From Candidatus Hydrogenedentota bacterium (GTDB taxonomy: Bacteria; Hydrogenedentota; Hydrogenedentia; Hydrogenedentales; CAITNO01): a stretch of 26,636 bases of DNA. Location: assembly GCA_007118765.1 (NCBI GenBank), contig SKQZ01000326.1, forward strand, positions 1-26,636, given 5' to 3'. The translations under genes were made by a program, and so were the position numbers. A model generated the notes under the pieces. The model ran no database searches. It saw only the letters and a list, made by a program, of their open reading frames with translations, and was not told the origin of the DNA. Positions within the stretch are counted from its first letter, which is position 1. Every line of letters starts with the position of its first letter. This document shows positions 1 through 8,125 of this stretch, piece by piece.

Positions 1-54
1 GAAGATTGCGCCAGAGCAGGTGTTTTGCGCAGGCCGCCGGCTGACAGCGGGTTA
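1..54 (+). repeat. 54-bp direct repeat, copy 1
   Basis: This copy matches 299-352 at 52 of 54 positions, differing at base 23 (T versus C) and base 50 (G versus T). It begins at the window edge, so its left boundary is unknown. In both copies one frame reads KIAPEQV(F/L)CAGRRLTA. Here that frame stops at 53-55. This would fit a duplicated gene end, but it may be chance. Confidence 0.8.
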
Positions 55-203
55 GATAAGGCGGAGTGCCGCTTGACCTCATACGATGATAACGGCATGA
101 TATAGCAGTATTTGTTTGATTGCACGAATCCCCACCTCGAATGAAGCCTCCATCCGCGCTTACAGAATTTTCTCAGTTTCCAATATTAGAATTATAATAA
201 AGC

Positions 204-233
204 TTGACGTAGGACACCAGAGTACGGTAAAAT
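204..233 (+). promoter_or_regulatory. Candidate sigma-70 promoter for the EF-hand gene
   Basis: The -35 box TTGACG (5 of 6) at 204-209 and the -10 box TAAAAT (5 of 6) at 228-233 are separated by 18 nt. The predicted transcription start is near 240, about 305 nt before the ATG at 546. Confidence 0.5.
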
Positions 234-298
234 ACGTGTGTAAGGGCTTTGCGACGGAATTAACCCGGATATTTCATCAAGTTTCGTCGTGAGCTTGG

Positions 299-352
299 GA
301 AGATTGCGCCAGAGCAGGTGCTTTGCGCAGGCCGCCGGCTGACAGCGTGTTA
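299..352 (+). repeat. 54-bp direct repeat, copy 2
   Basis: Second copy of the repeat at 1-54, same orientation, start-to-start distance 298 bp. The flanks on both sides differ from copy 1 as far as they can be compared. It lies between the candidate promoter at 204-233 and the coding start at 546, so it would be in the transcribed leader of that gene. Confidence 0.8.
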
Positions 353-545
353 TTACACGTCAAAGTCGGCGGGCAAGCAAAGTGCCTGATATGGTGTTAG
401 ATTCGCAGGTGCAACAGAAATCTTGTGAAATATGCGGGTTAAGGTCGCATTGTCGATACTATGAGAGCGGGTACTTTTGTGGAGTAGTGTTTCGGGAGTT
501 GGAGTGAACGTGAGTTTAAGGCAAAAGCCGAAAGGAACGTAAATC

Positions 546-2459
546 ATGCGGTACAAAACAATGCTGTTGGCTATGTGTGTACTGGTGGCGGGTTTGCCCC
601 ATATTTCCGGGGCGATAACGAAAACGAACGACTATTGCCCGTTGCCTGACAATCTCGAGGCGCAAGCTCAGGTCTTGGTGATATTGCTCGATACCGACGA
701 TAACGGAGGTCTTTCGCTTTCGGAACTGAACGTTATCTTCCCTGAGATAACGCAAGAGATGTTCGATACTCTTGATCCAGACAGCACCGGATCGATCTAT
801 GACGACGATATGCTGCTGTTTGTGTTCACGGCGTTTGATGAAAATCCTTTGTCCCTAATTGATGTAAACGGCAATTGGATAATCGAATACGACGAAGTAG
901 ACTTTTTCATGCCGTTGGAACGGTTTAACGCGTTGGACGTAGATGGAAACGGCGTTTTGGATTGCCATGATCTGGATGTCGAGGGCGAACCGGATGTTGA
1001 GGATCCCGAGGCCACATATCCGGCGAGTTTTCGCGACTGTCCCCACCTCTTTGATACACCCATCCGTTTGCGCTCTCTCGAAGGGTTGGAAACGCCCAGG
1101 CCGTTGATACTTTTTACCGCCGAACTCCCTGAGGAGCAGACCAATACCTGCTTTGCAGACGCCAACTTGGGTCCCCCGTATGTGGCCGTCAACAGCAAGG
1201 CGCGCGTCGCAGAACTCCGGTTTGGCGAACCGGAACCACCGACGGACTGTTCTGAGGACATACGACCGGTGTGTTCCATACATGGTAGCATGGGCATGCT
1301 GGAGAACGGCGAATGGCGCCTCTTCTCTGATCCAAAAGGCGTGGAGGGCCGCCCTGCCTTTGACATCACCTTTACCGTGCCCGTGGCAGAACAGGAGACA
1401 GATTGTCCTGATAACTTGGTGATGGGCTCCTGGTTCGCACACGGCGTTATTGAATTATACTGGAACGATTCGCCACTGTCGTCACCTATCGACCTCTTTT
1501 GCAACAATGTGCACTGTGAAGACGGCCATGCGCTGTATGGACAATCTTGGGTACGGTTCTACCCCCGGGAAACAGACGATGTCTTGGGTTTGGGTCAGGA
1601 AATTAATATCCCGACCGCACCAGGCGCCACACTCACATATCATTACAAGGCCGGCAGTGCGGCAGATGGACTCTTGGAGACCTATCTTGACAACGAACTC
1701 GTTGATGTTGTAACGCTGCCTGACATGAATACAGGATACGCCTATGCACGTCGCGAGGTGGATATCAGCGAATTTACCGGCCGCACGTGTGTTCTTGAAT
1801 TTGTCAATCCTGCCCTTGAAGGCGGGCCAATAGACTTGGATGTCATTTGTGTACAAGTACATGAAGAAGAGACGCCCGAGCCCGAAGGCGAGCCCGAACC
1901 CGAACCCGAAGGTGAACCTGAACTCGAAGGCGAACCCGAACCCGAAGGCGAACCCGAACCCGAAGGTGAACCCGAACCCGAAGGTGAACCCGAAGGCGAA
2001 CCTGAACTCGAAGGCGAACCCGAAGGCGAACCTGAACTCGAAGGTGAACCTGAACTCGAAGGTGAACCCGAACCCGAACCCGAAGGCGAACCCGAACCCG
2101 AAGGTGAACCTGAACCCGAAGGCGAACCCGAACCCGAAGGTGAACCCGAACCCGAAGGTGAACCCGAACCCGAAGGTGAGCTCGAACCCGAAGGTGAGCT
2201 CGAAGACGAAGGCGAAGCTGATGACGAAGGCGATGCTGATGACGAAGGTGATGCTGATGACGAAGGCGAAGCTGATGACGAAGGCGAGCCGGACGACCAA
2301 GACGATGAAACCGACACGGAGGATAGCCGCGGCTGTTTCGTCTTTAACTTCAACAAACTTTCACCTGCAAACATCCAGCGGCAGATTAGCGACTGGCTGC
2401 TTATAGGCTTGAGCGCCCTTGTTCTTTCCACCATCGGGCGTAGCACCAGAAGTCAATAA
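546..2459 (+). CDS. Secreted EF-hand protein with acidic GEPE repeat linker and C-terminal anchor-like tail
   Basis: 637 aa; no known function recognised. A signal peptide spans residues 1-23. Four EF-hand-type calcium loops follow at about 49-60 (DTDDNGGLSLSE), 77-88, 106-117 and 131-142 (DVDGNGVLDCHD). A beta-rich region to about 437 may be a carbohydrate- or surface-binding sandwich. Residues ~440-590 are a very acidic low-complexity linker of EPEGE/ELEGE units that shifts to DDEGEA units. The C-terminus has Cys597, a hydrophobic stretch at about 617-630 and a basic end (RSTRSQ), a tripartite layout like cell-surface sorting tails. The start is supported by AAGGA at 532-536, 9 nt before the ATG. 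The gene stands alone and a strong terminator follows. It is likely exported and surface-displayed (inference). Calcium binding is predicted from the loops only. Confidence 0.85.
   Translation: MRYKTMLLAMCVLVAGLPHISGAITKTNDYCPLPDNLEAQAQVLVILLDTDDNGGLSLSELNVIFPEITQEMFDTLDPDSTGSIYDDDMLLFVFTAFDENPLSLIDVNGNWIIEYDEVDFFMPLERFNALDVDGNGVLDCHDLDVEGEPDVEDPEATYPASFRDCPHLFDTPIRLRSLEGLETPRPLILFTAELPEEQTNTCFADANLGPPYVAVNSKARVAELRFGEPEPPTDCSEDIRPVCSIHGSMGMLENGEWRLFSDPKGVEGRPAFDITFTVPVAEQETDCPDNLVMGSWFAHGVIELYWNDSPLSSPIDLFCNNVHCEDGHALYGQSWVRFYPRETDDVLGLGQEINIPTAPGATLTYHYKAGSAADGLLETYLDNELVDVVTLPDMNTGYAYARREVDISEFTGRTCVLEFVNPALEGGPIDLDVICVQVHEEETPEPEGEPEPEPEGEPELEGEPEPEGEPEPEGEPEPEGEPEGEPELEGEPEGEPELEGEPELEGEPEPEPEGEPEPEGEPEPEGEPEPEGEPEPEGEPEPEGELEPEGELEDEGEADDEGDADDEGDADDEGEADDEGEPDDQDDETDTEDSRGCFVFNFNKLSPANIQRQISDWLLIGLSALVLSTIGRSTRSQ
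1872..2312 (+). repeat. Degenerate tandem repeat encoding the EPEGE/DDEGEA linker
   Basis: In-frame repeats of roughly 6-, 12- and 18-nt units built from GAACCCGAAGGC-like words. Synonymous GGC/GGT and single-base CCC/CTC changes give EPEGE or ELEGE. The 3' fifth switches to GATGACGAAGGC-type units. Such arrays change length easily by slippage while staying in frame. The long open frames seen on the opposite strand (FGF-rich and GSGSPS-rich) are composition artefacts. Confidence 0.9.
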
Positions 2460-2477
2460 CCAAAAACTGAACGCCGA

Positions 2478-2518
2478 ATACAGACCGTATGGGTTGCCCA
2501 TGCGGTCTGTATCTTTTT
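2478..2518 (+). terminator. Rho-independent terminator after the EF-hand gene
   Basis: A perfect 10-bp stem (ATACAGACCG with CGGTCTGTAT) continues, after one mismatch, into ATGGG/CCCAT around a short loop, and is followed by TTTTT at 2514-2518. It starts 18 nt after the stop codon. Confidence 0.9.
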
Positions 2519-2652
2519 GCCCGTCAGCCGGTATGGGCACGGCACAGCCTCCCGTTACCCCGATTATTCTTGGAGATTCCGTCGTGCATGTGCCCTACAG
2601 GGCCAAACATCTCCCACAGGCTCTTCTTCCCGCCATCGTTTCTGTTCAGCCT

Positions 2653-5600
2653 TTATGCGTCTTTCATTATCTTTTCAATTTCCGAACGCAAGGTGGTGAT
2701 GCGATAGGGCTTATGAACATAGCCCGCAAGCTTTTGGCCCGGAAACCGTTGCATGGCCTCGTTTTCGCTGAAACCACTGCACAGAATGACTTTCACATCC
2801 GGCCTGATTTCACGCATGGCTTGGAACGCCGCTACCCCGTCCATCCGCGGCATGGTCAAATCAAGCAACACCGCCACAATTTCGTCCGCCTTTTCTTCGA
2901 ATATCTCCACTGCCTCCTGTCCGTCACACGCGACAATGGTATCAAAGCCAAAACGGTTGAGAACCTTTTGCCCAAGTTCCCGCAAAGGCGCTTCATCGTC
3001 CACCACCAGGAAGGTGCCGGACCATTTATCCAGTCCTTTCTTTTTGGACGGCTCAGGTGTTTCAGGCTCGTATGCCTCGGCCATGGGGAGATCTTCCGGC
3101 GGCTCCGCCACGGGGAACAACACGCGGATACGGGCGCCCTCGCCGGGAGCGCTTTCAATTTCCAACGCGCCTTTATGCGCCTGCATAATACCCAACACGG
3201 CAGACATGCCCAGGCCGCGTCCGGTAAACTTTGTGCTGAAGAACGGATCAAAAGCGCGCTTGATGGTTTCCTTGTCCATGCCACAACCAGTGTCTCTGAT
3301 CTCAAGGAAGATAAAATCGCCCGGTTCAGGCTTTTCTTCCAGTTGGCTGCGCGCCAAATCCTGTGCCGTACAGTGGGTTACACCGGTTTTGATGGCGATG
3401 GCGCCCTCTGCCTCACCTATCGCTTCCGATGCGTTCGTAATAAGATTCATGACAACCTGCTGAATTTGACCTTCATCCGCATATATGGGCGGCAAATCTT
3501 CTTCAAGATGCAAGTCCAGCGCCACATTTTTGGATATGGATGCACGCAAGATATGCAGGTTTTCCTCCACCTCCACGCTAAGATCCATGGGCTTGACGAT
3601 AAAACGGCCCTTGCCTGAGTACGCAAGCATCTGATCAGTAAGCGCTGCGGCACGACGCGCCGCAGACACCGCCTTGCGCATACACCCATGCGCAGGGGAT
3701 GCTGTATCAATATCATCCGTGGCAACTTCCAAATTGCCCAGCACAACAGCCAACAGATTATTAAAATCGTGCGCAATACCGCCTGCCAACACACCAAGAC
3801 TCTCAAGCTTTTGCGAGTGAAGCAACCGGCGCTCCATTTCAATGCGCTCTTCGTCGGCACGTTTGCGTTCCGTAATATCCATTACCGACCCGTCAAAATA
3901 CTCCACCTCACCATCTTTATTGCGAATGCTTCGGCAGCTGATGGAACCCCAAATAACGGCGCCATCCTTGCGAACAAGTTGTATCTCATACCCCGCAACA
4001 AAACCATCTTCGTCCAGCTTGCGCCAAAGCGCCTCCCGCTCCTCAACATCCGCATACAAGTTCTTGATGCTTTTGCTCATCAACTCTTCCATGCTATCGA
4101 ACCCGGCTATTCGCACCATGGCCTTATTAACCATTACAAACCGCTCTTCAGGCGCCGGCGTATAGCGGTACAAGCCGATGGGGAGACTGTCCACAAGGGT
4201 GCGGTATTTTTCCTCGCTGCTTTTTAATGCTTCCTCAGCCTGCTTGCGCTGTGTAATATCGCGCCACGTTACATGTATGTGATTTGCACCCCGAAGCGTA
4301 ATGTAGGTAAACATGGCTTCCACCGGCACCGGAGTTCCATCCGACCTGAGGTGGGTCCACTCGAAGGCATGGTGGCCATTGCGCACGCACATCGCCACCA
4401 TTTCCCTGAATCGCTCTGCTGACGGCTGGCCATCAGGCTGTTTGGCAGGTGAAATGTCTTCGGGACGACGGTTTAACAGCTTTTGTCTGGAATTATATTT
4501 CAACAAACGGAGCGTCGAAACATTGCAATCTACAATACGGTTTGTTTTCAAAAGCAGTGTCGGATCGTTGGATTCCATAAACAGCCGCCGAAAAGTCACG
4601 CTCTGCTCGCGGAGTTCGGAAACGCTCTGCGACACCTTTCTCTCCAAGTCAACCTGGTGGTTACGCAAAACACCCACACAAAGGGTCAGGACAATGGTGA
4701 AAAAGACAGACACAATTCCCGTGGCATAGGTGTTGCGCATTGGATTGGCGGCCATAAAACTTTCGGTGGGTTCTATTAGCAGCGCATAGGTATGGGAAAA
4801 GACGAACATGGGATGCATGAGCGGTTCCAGCTCAATGTCGCGAATACGCGCGATGCCCCAACGCCTGGGCGGCGAAATATAATCGTCGCCAAAGGCTTCT
4901 GCAACAGGTATCGGCGGTGCATTGGCAACCATCTGGTACAAATCCAGAATAATATAGGGCATTTCATGTCCGGCATCGGCCAACACGTCATACAACACCC
5001 AGTCAAACCGCAATTGGATCCCAATAATGCCAACCACCTCCCGTGTGCCGGAAGCGCCCCTTGCATAGACCGGCACATAGAGGCGTACGCCTGCATCCGG
5101 CGCTGTCATAGCCATATCAGCGACTGGCGCGGCTGCCGTTACCATACCTGTGCGTACGGCCGATTGGATGGCCACCCTGTCCTTCGGCAAAGTGCTCATG
5201 TCAAGTCCCGGCGCAATAATTCCTTCCTCACCGGACATGACGTAATAGACCGGATAGAGTATTTCTTCATCCTCGTTGATCGGCGCCGGTTCGCCTGCGG
5301 CGTCCAATCGGTGCCACTGGTAGTCTCCATGTCCCTCTACACGCAGTTGCTCTTCCATAACCGCACGCTCATCTGCTGTCAACCCTGCGATCCAAAAACA
5401 TTTGTCAACTGCCGGATTTGCAACCAATGGCCTCGCAAAGGCCTGAAACGACTCCTCTGAAAGGGGAACGGCGGCGGCGACATACGCACCAAGATTATGT
5501 GCCCGCTGCTGAACGGAGCGTAATCTGGACTCAACGTCATGGGCTTTTGCTCTGGCTGTTTCCATAAACTGCAACCGCCGTTCGCGGTCTTCACTTTCAA

Positions 5601-6339
5601 GCACAAAAAATACCGCGATACATGTAAGCAACGAAAACGCCACCGCCACAAGAACCGTTTCAAGATGACGCAGTCTATTCCTATCGCGGGCATGTTTGTC
5701 CCGCAGATAGATCAGGCCGACGCCAATAAACTGCACCAGAATGACCACCAAGGCCCATGCCATCGGCACAACACGCGTGCGAAAGAGTTCCGCTCGCCAT
5801 TGGGTCATGGGCACATCCAACACGACTGTCATTAGCACCCGGCCGGTGTTCGGGTCGAACACAGGCGCCGTGGCAGACATGGCCGTTTCCGACAAAGATT
5901 CCACGAAGCGACGCCCGGCGGCAAGCGCCTCTCCAAGCGCTTCCCGCGGCAACAGATACGGGGCGCCTGGTTCATGCGCGGCGGGATCTCCCACAACATG
6001 CGACGGCCCATACACCAGTACACCGTCCCTCTCAGCAACGCCATGAATGCCCGAAACAGGACTATCAATGCTGTATACCCGGAACTGTTCGCAAAGATGT
6101 TGGTAGGCAGATCGCTCATGGTCGGCGCTGTCAAAGGTCAGCGTCGCCACATGGTTGGGGTTAACACTGCTGGCCACTTCTGTCGCCCTATGCAAAAGAT
6201 TAAGGCGCATCTCCTGTTCGACGTGTTGCGTGCGTGCATCAGCGGTGGTCCATCCCAACACCACAACCGCACAGGTGGAAGTTGCAAGCAGAACGCCCAG
6301 CCATATCGTGCGAAATGTCAACCATTCCGGAATTTTCAT
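2653..6339 (-). CDS. Hybrid sensor histidine kinase (CHASE-like, two PAS, HisKA, HATPase, receiver)
   Basis: 1228 aa from the ATG at 6339. It was preferred over the ATG at 6345 because AGGGGAAG sits only 1-2 nt from 6345 but 7-8 nt from 6339. Order: membrane helix ~12-31; first outer region ~32-190; helices ~192-212 and ~227-247; second outer region ~250-535 resembling CHASE; helix ~538-558; PAS ~581-698; PAS ~710-826; HisKA with phospho-acceptor His857 in AGGIAHDFNNLL; HATPase with N box (NLITNASEAI) and G boxes (DTGCGMD, GRGLGMS); C-terminal receiver with Asp1160 in LLDLTMPRMDG and the late KPY motif. It should autophosphorylate on His and pass phosphate to its own receiver. No HTH output domain is present and no separate regulator is adjacent, so the final target is unknown. 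It lies 157-162 nt downstream of rpoN on the same strand. Confidence 0.93.
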   Translation of the reverse strand: MKIPEWLTFRTIWLGVLLATSTCAVVVLGWTTADARTQHVEQEMRLNLLHRATEVASSVNPNHVATLTFDSADHERSAYQHLCEQFRVYSIDSPVSGIHGVAERDGVLVYGPSHVVGDPAAHEPGAPYLLPREALGEALAAGRRFVESLSETAMSATAPVFDPNTGRVLMTVVLDVPMTQWRAELFRTRVVPMAWALVVILVQFIGVGLIYLRDKHARDRNRLRHLETVLVAVAFSLLTCIAVFFVLESEDRERRLQFMETARAKAHDVESRLRSVQQRAHNLGAYVAAAVPLSEESFQAFARPLVANPAVDKCFWIAGLTADERAVMEEQLRVEGHGDYQWHRLDAAGEPAPINEDEEILYPVYYVMSGEEGIIAPGLDMSTLPKDRVAIQSAVRTGMVTAAAPVADMAMTAPDAGVRLYVPVYARGASGTREVVGIIGIQLRFDWVLYDVLADAGHEMPYIILDLYQMVANAPPIPVAEAFGDDYISPPRRWGIARIRDIELEPLMHPMFVFSHTYALLIEPTESFMAANPMRNTYATGIVSVFFTIVLTLCVGVLRNHQVDLERKVSQSVSELREQSVTFRRLFMESNDPTLLLKTNRIVDCNVSTLRLLKYNSRQKLLNRRPEDISPAKQPDGQPSAERFREMVAMCVRNGHHAFEWTHLRSDGTPVPVEAMFTYITLRGANHIHVTWRDITQRKQAEEALKSSEEKYRTLVDSLPIGLYRYTPAPEERFVMVNKAMVRIAGFDSMEELMSKSIKNLYADVEEREALWRKLDEDGFVAGYEIQLVRKDGAVIWGSISCRSIRNKDGEVEYFDGSVMDITERKRADEERIEMERRLLHSQKLESLGVLAGGIAHDFNNLLAVVLGNLEVATDDIDTASPAHGCMRKAVSAARRAAALTDQMLAYSGKGRFIVKPMDLSVEVEENLHILRASISKNVALDLHLEEDLPPIYADEGQIQQVVMNLITNASEAIGEAEGAIAIKTGVTHCTAQDLARSQLEEKPEPGDFIFLEIRDTGCGMDKETIKRAFDPFFSTKFTGRGLGMSAVLGIMQAHKGALEIESAPGEGARIRVLFPVAEPPEDLPMAEAYEPETPEPSKKKGLDKWSGTFLVVDDEAPLRELGQKVLNRFGFDTIVACDGQEAVEIFEEKADEIVAVLLDLTMPRMDGVAAFQAMREIRPDVKVILCSGFSENEAMQRFPGQKLAGYVHKPYRITTLRSEIEKIMKDA

Positions 6340-6410
6340 AAGCATGCTTCCCCTGCATTCCTTCTATGGAGGCGGAACAAAACTTTCATGGCGCTGTTTT
6401 CCCGAAAAGT

Positions 6411-6419
6411 ATTGTAGCA
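6411..6419 (-). promoter_or_regulatory. Candidate extended -10 promoter for the hybrid kinase
   Basis: On the minus strand the sequence is TGCTACAAT, an extended -10 (TGn plus TACAAT, 5 of 6). No good -35 is visible. The predicted start is near 6404, about 65 nt upstream of the ATG at 6339, within the rpoN-kinase gap. Confidence 0.35.
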
Positions 6420-6501
6420 CACCCCCGCGTTCTTATGGAAAAGCAAATTCTGAGATTTCTTGACATACAGCGGCACGACGGGACGTTGGCAAATTTGTGC
6501 G

Positions 6502-7971
6502 CTAATAACTTCGCCGCATTTTGGCGGGAAAAATGCCCATCTCCTCGCGATATTTGGCTATGGTCCTGCGGGCCACATTCGTGCCCTGTTTCTTGAGAAT
6601 ATCGGCAATCTTCTGGTCGCTAAGCGGCTTGTGCTTGTCTTCATTATCTATGATTTTCTTTATCTGAGCACAAATGGCCGTGGACGACTGTGCTTCGCCC
6701 CCGTCAGAACGCAACCCGGAAGAAAAGAAGTATTTCAGTTCAAACAACCCTTGCGGCGTTTGGATATATTTGCCGTTGACCGTGCGTGAAATCGTGCTTT
6801 CATGCAGTCCCACCTTATTGGCCACCTCCTCAAGGGTAAGCGGCTTCATGTGCTCCACGCCTTTTTCAAGAAAGGCCCGCTGTGCATCCACAATGGCTTG
6901 GGCGGTTTTGCGGATGGTTTCCTGACGGCGCTCGATATTGCGCATCAACCATCGCGCAGTTTCCAAGTGCTCGCGGATATAGGTCCGCTCGTCCTTGGAT
7001 ATTTTCTTGCTGCGCACCTCTTTTATGTACGCGTCGTTAATGGCAAGGGCGGGCATGGCGTCAGCGGTAAGCATTACAATGTAGTCGTCATCAACCTGTT
7101 CCACCACCACCTCCGGGGCGACATAGGCGTTCGTTCCGCTGCTGTATTCCCGTCCCGGGAACGGGTCAAGCCGCCCGACCAAGGTTTTCAGCACCTCAAC
7201 GCGTTCAGGCGTGACTGCCATTGCCCGGGCAATCTGCGGAATGCGCCCTTGGGTCAAGTCTTCCCAATGGTCGCGCACCAAGGTCTTCAGCTCCTCGTTA
7301 TCGGGAAACTCCACCTCGATTTGCAGCAATAGGCAATCAGCAATATCCGTAGCGCCCACGCCCGTAGGCTCAAATTTTCGGATGGTATCCAACACGGCAG
7401 TCACGGCGGATTCTGACACGTTCAATTCCTGTGCAATCTCCGAAGCGCTGCCGGTAAAATAGCCGTTCTCGTCCATATCGCCAATGATAATCCGCTCGCC
7501 AATGGCGTATTCCTCCGGCGTTTCAGCGGTAATTCTCATTTGATCAAGCAGATGGGCGCGCAACGATTCGCTTTGCGTGATGGAGTCCTGATAGTAGCGC
7601 CATGCGTCGTCCATATCCGGATTGCGCGAGAAATCTTCGCCTTCGCGACGCCAATAGGCCTCATCCCAGCCGTCCCCCTTCTCTTCGCCTAAGGACATGT
7701 CGTCATCAGAACGGCCCAATACGGCCTGCTCATATTCCTGCTCTATTTTCTCGTCGCTGTCCTCTGCTCCCGTGGAAGGTTCCGGCGGCATTTCAGACAA
7801 GGCTGTTTCACGGGAACGCACCCGATCCAGAAAGGGATTGATCTCGATGGTTTGTTCAATAAACTGATCGAGTTCAATGCTGTTCATCTGGAGCATTTGC
7901 AGCGATTGCTGCATTTGCGGGGCGAGTATCTGCCGCTGTTGTTGTCTTGCCTGTTGTTCAAACCGTATCAT
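6502..7971 (-). CDS. rpoN: RNA polymerase sigma-54 factor RpoN
   Basis: 489 aa, normal for RpoN. Region I begins MIRFEQQARQQQRQ and continues through a Gln- and Leu-rich activator-contact segment (LQMLQMNSIELDQFIEQ) to INPFLD. An acidic region follows at ~60-110, then the core-binding domain. The DNA-binding part has the HTH segment VANKVGLHESTISRTVNGKY and the diagnostic RpoN box ARRTIAKYRE at about 467-476. The frame is open upstream to 8250, but that extension would overlap the divergent gene at 8126 and does not look like RpoN. The family N-terminus fits the ATG at 7971, although no clear Shine-Dalgarno precedes it. RpoN directs polymerase to -24/-12 promoters and needs an AAA+ activator. 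One candidate activator, PspF, is encoded at 14857. Confidence 0.97.
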   Translation of the reverse strand: MIRFEQQARQQQRQILAPQMQQSLQMLQMNSIELDQFIEQTIEINPFLDRVRSRETALSEMPPEPSTGAEDSDEKIEQEYEQAVLGRSDDDMSLGEEKGDGWDEAYWRREGEDFSRNPDMDDAWRYYQDSITQSESLRAHLLDQMRITAETPEEYAIGERIIIGDMDENGYFTGSASEIAQELNVSESAVTAVLDTIRKFEPTGVGATDIADCLLLQIEVEFPDNEELKTLVRDHWEDLTQGRIPQIARAMAVTPERVEVLKTLVGRLDPFPGREYSSGTNAYVAPEVVVEQVDDDYIVMLTADAMPALAINDAYIKEVRSKKISKDERTYIREHLETARWLMRNIERRQETIRKTAQAIVDAQRAFLEKGVEHMKPLTLEEVANKVGLHESTISRTVNGKYIQTPQGLFELKYFFSSGLRSDGGEAQSSTAICAQIKKIIDNEDKHKPLSDQKIADILKKQGTNVARRTIAKYREEMGIFPAKMRRSY

Positions 7972-8046
7972 ACGTGAAATATCCAGTTGTCCTGCGGCCA
8001 CAGCCTTTATGGTGAGCGCCGCCGCTCGTATACGGCTACATTGTAC

Positions 8047-8075
8047 TTGATCAGCAGGAAAATGGGCAACAGAAT
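8047..8075 (+). promoter_or_regulatory. Candidate promoter for the secreted GxGYxYP operon
   Basis: TTGATC (8047-8052) and CAGAAT (8070-8075) are separated by 17 nt in the 154-bp gap between divergent rpoN and the GxGYxYP gene. Each hexamer matches consensus at 4 of 6 positions, so support is modest. Confidence 0.3.
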
Positions 8076-8125
8076 CATCCGTGTCTCCGGGTGGATACGC
8101 GGATGACATCCAAAGGAATCGTTGA

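Larger units (their letters stand above)
1..545. other. Non-coding stretch left of the EF-hand gene
   Basis: No convincing gene lies here. The only sizeable reading frame, minus-strand 353-556, has no ribosome binding site and no recognisable composition. The stretch holds two copies of a 54-bp direct repeat, an AT-rich block near 180-200, and a sigma-70-like promoter at 204-233 pointing at the gene that starts at 546. If that promoter is used, the 5' leader is about 305 nt and contains the second repeat copy. Confidence 0.6.

Noticed and set aside
353..556. Small minus-strand frame of 67 aa
   Set aside because: No ribosome binding site and it overlaps the start of the EF-hand gene antisense; composition looks random.
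1482..2446. Long minus-strand frames (FGF-rich 272 aa and GSGSPS-rich 234 aa) and a plus-strand NPNPKVN-rich frame
   Set aside because: Mirror images of the acidic repeat; they have repeat-derived composition, no ribosome binding sites and no family resemblance.
2419..3618. 399-aa plus-strand frame
   Set aside because: Lies antisense to the histidine kinase and receiver domains, which are clearly the real gene.
6460..6465. Perfect TTGACA on the plus strand in the rpoN-kinase gap
   Set aside because: No -10 at 16-19 nt and no plus-strand gene downstream.
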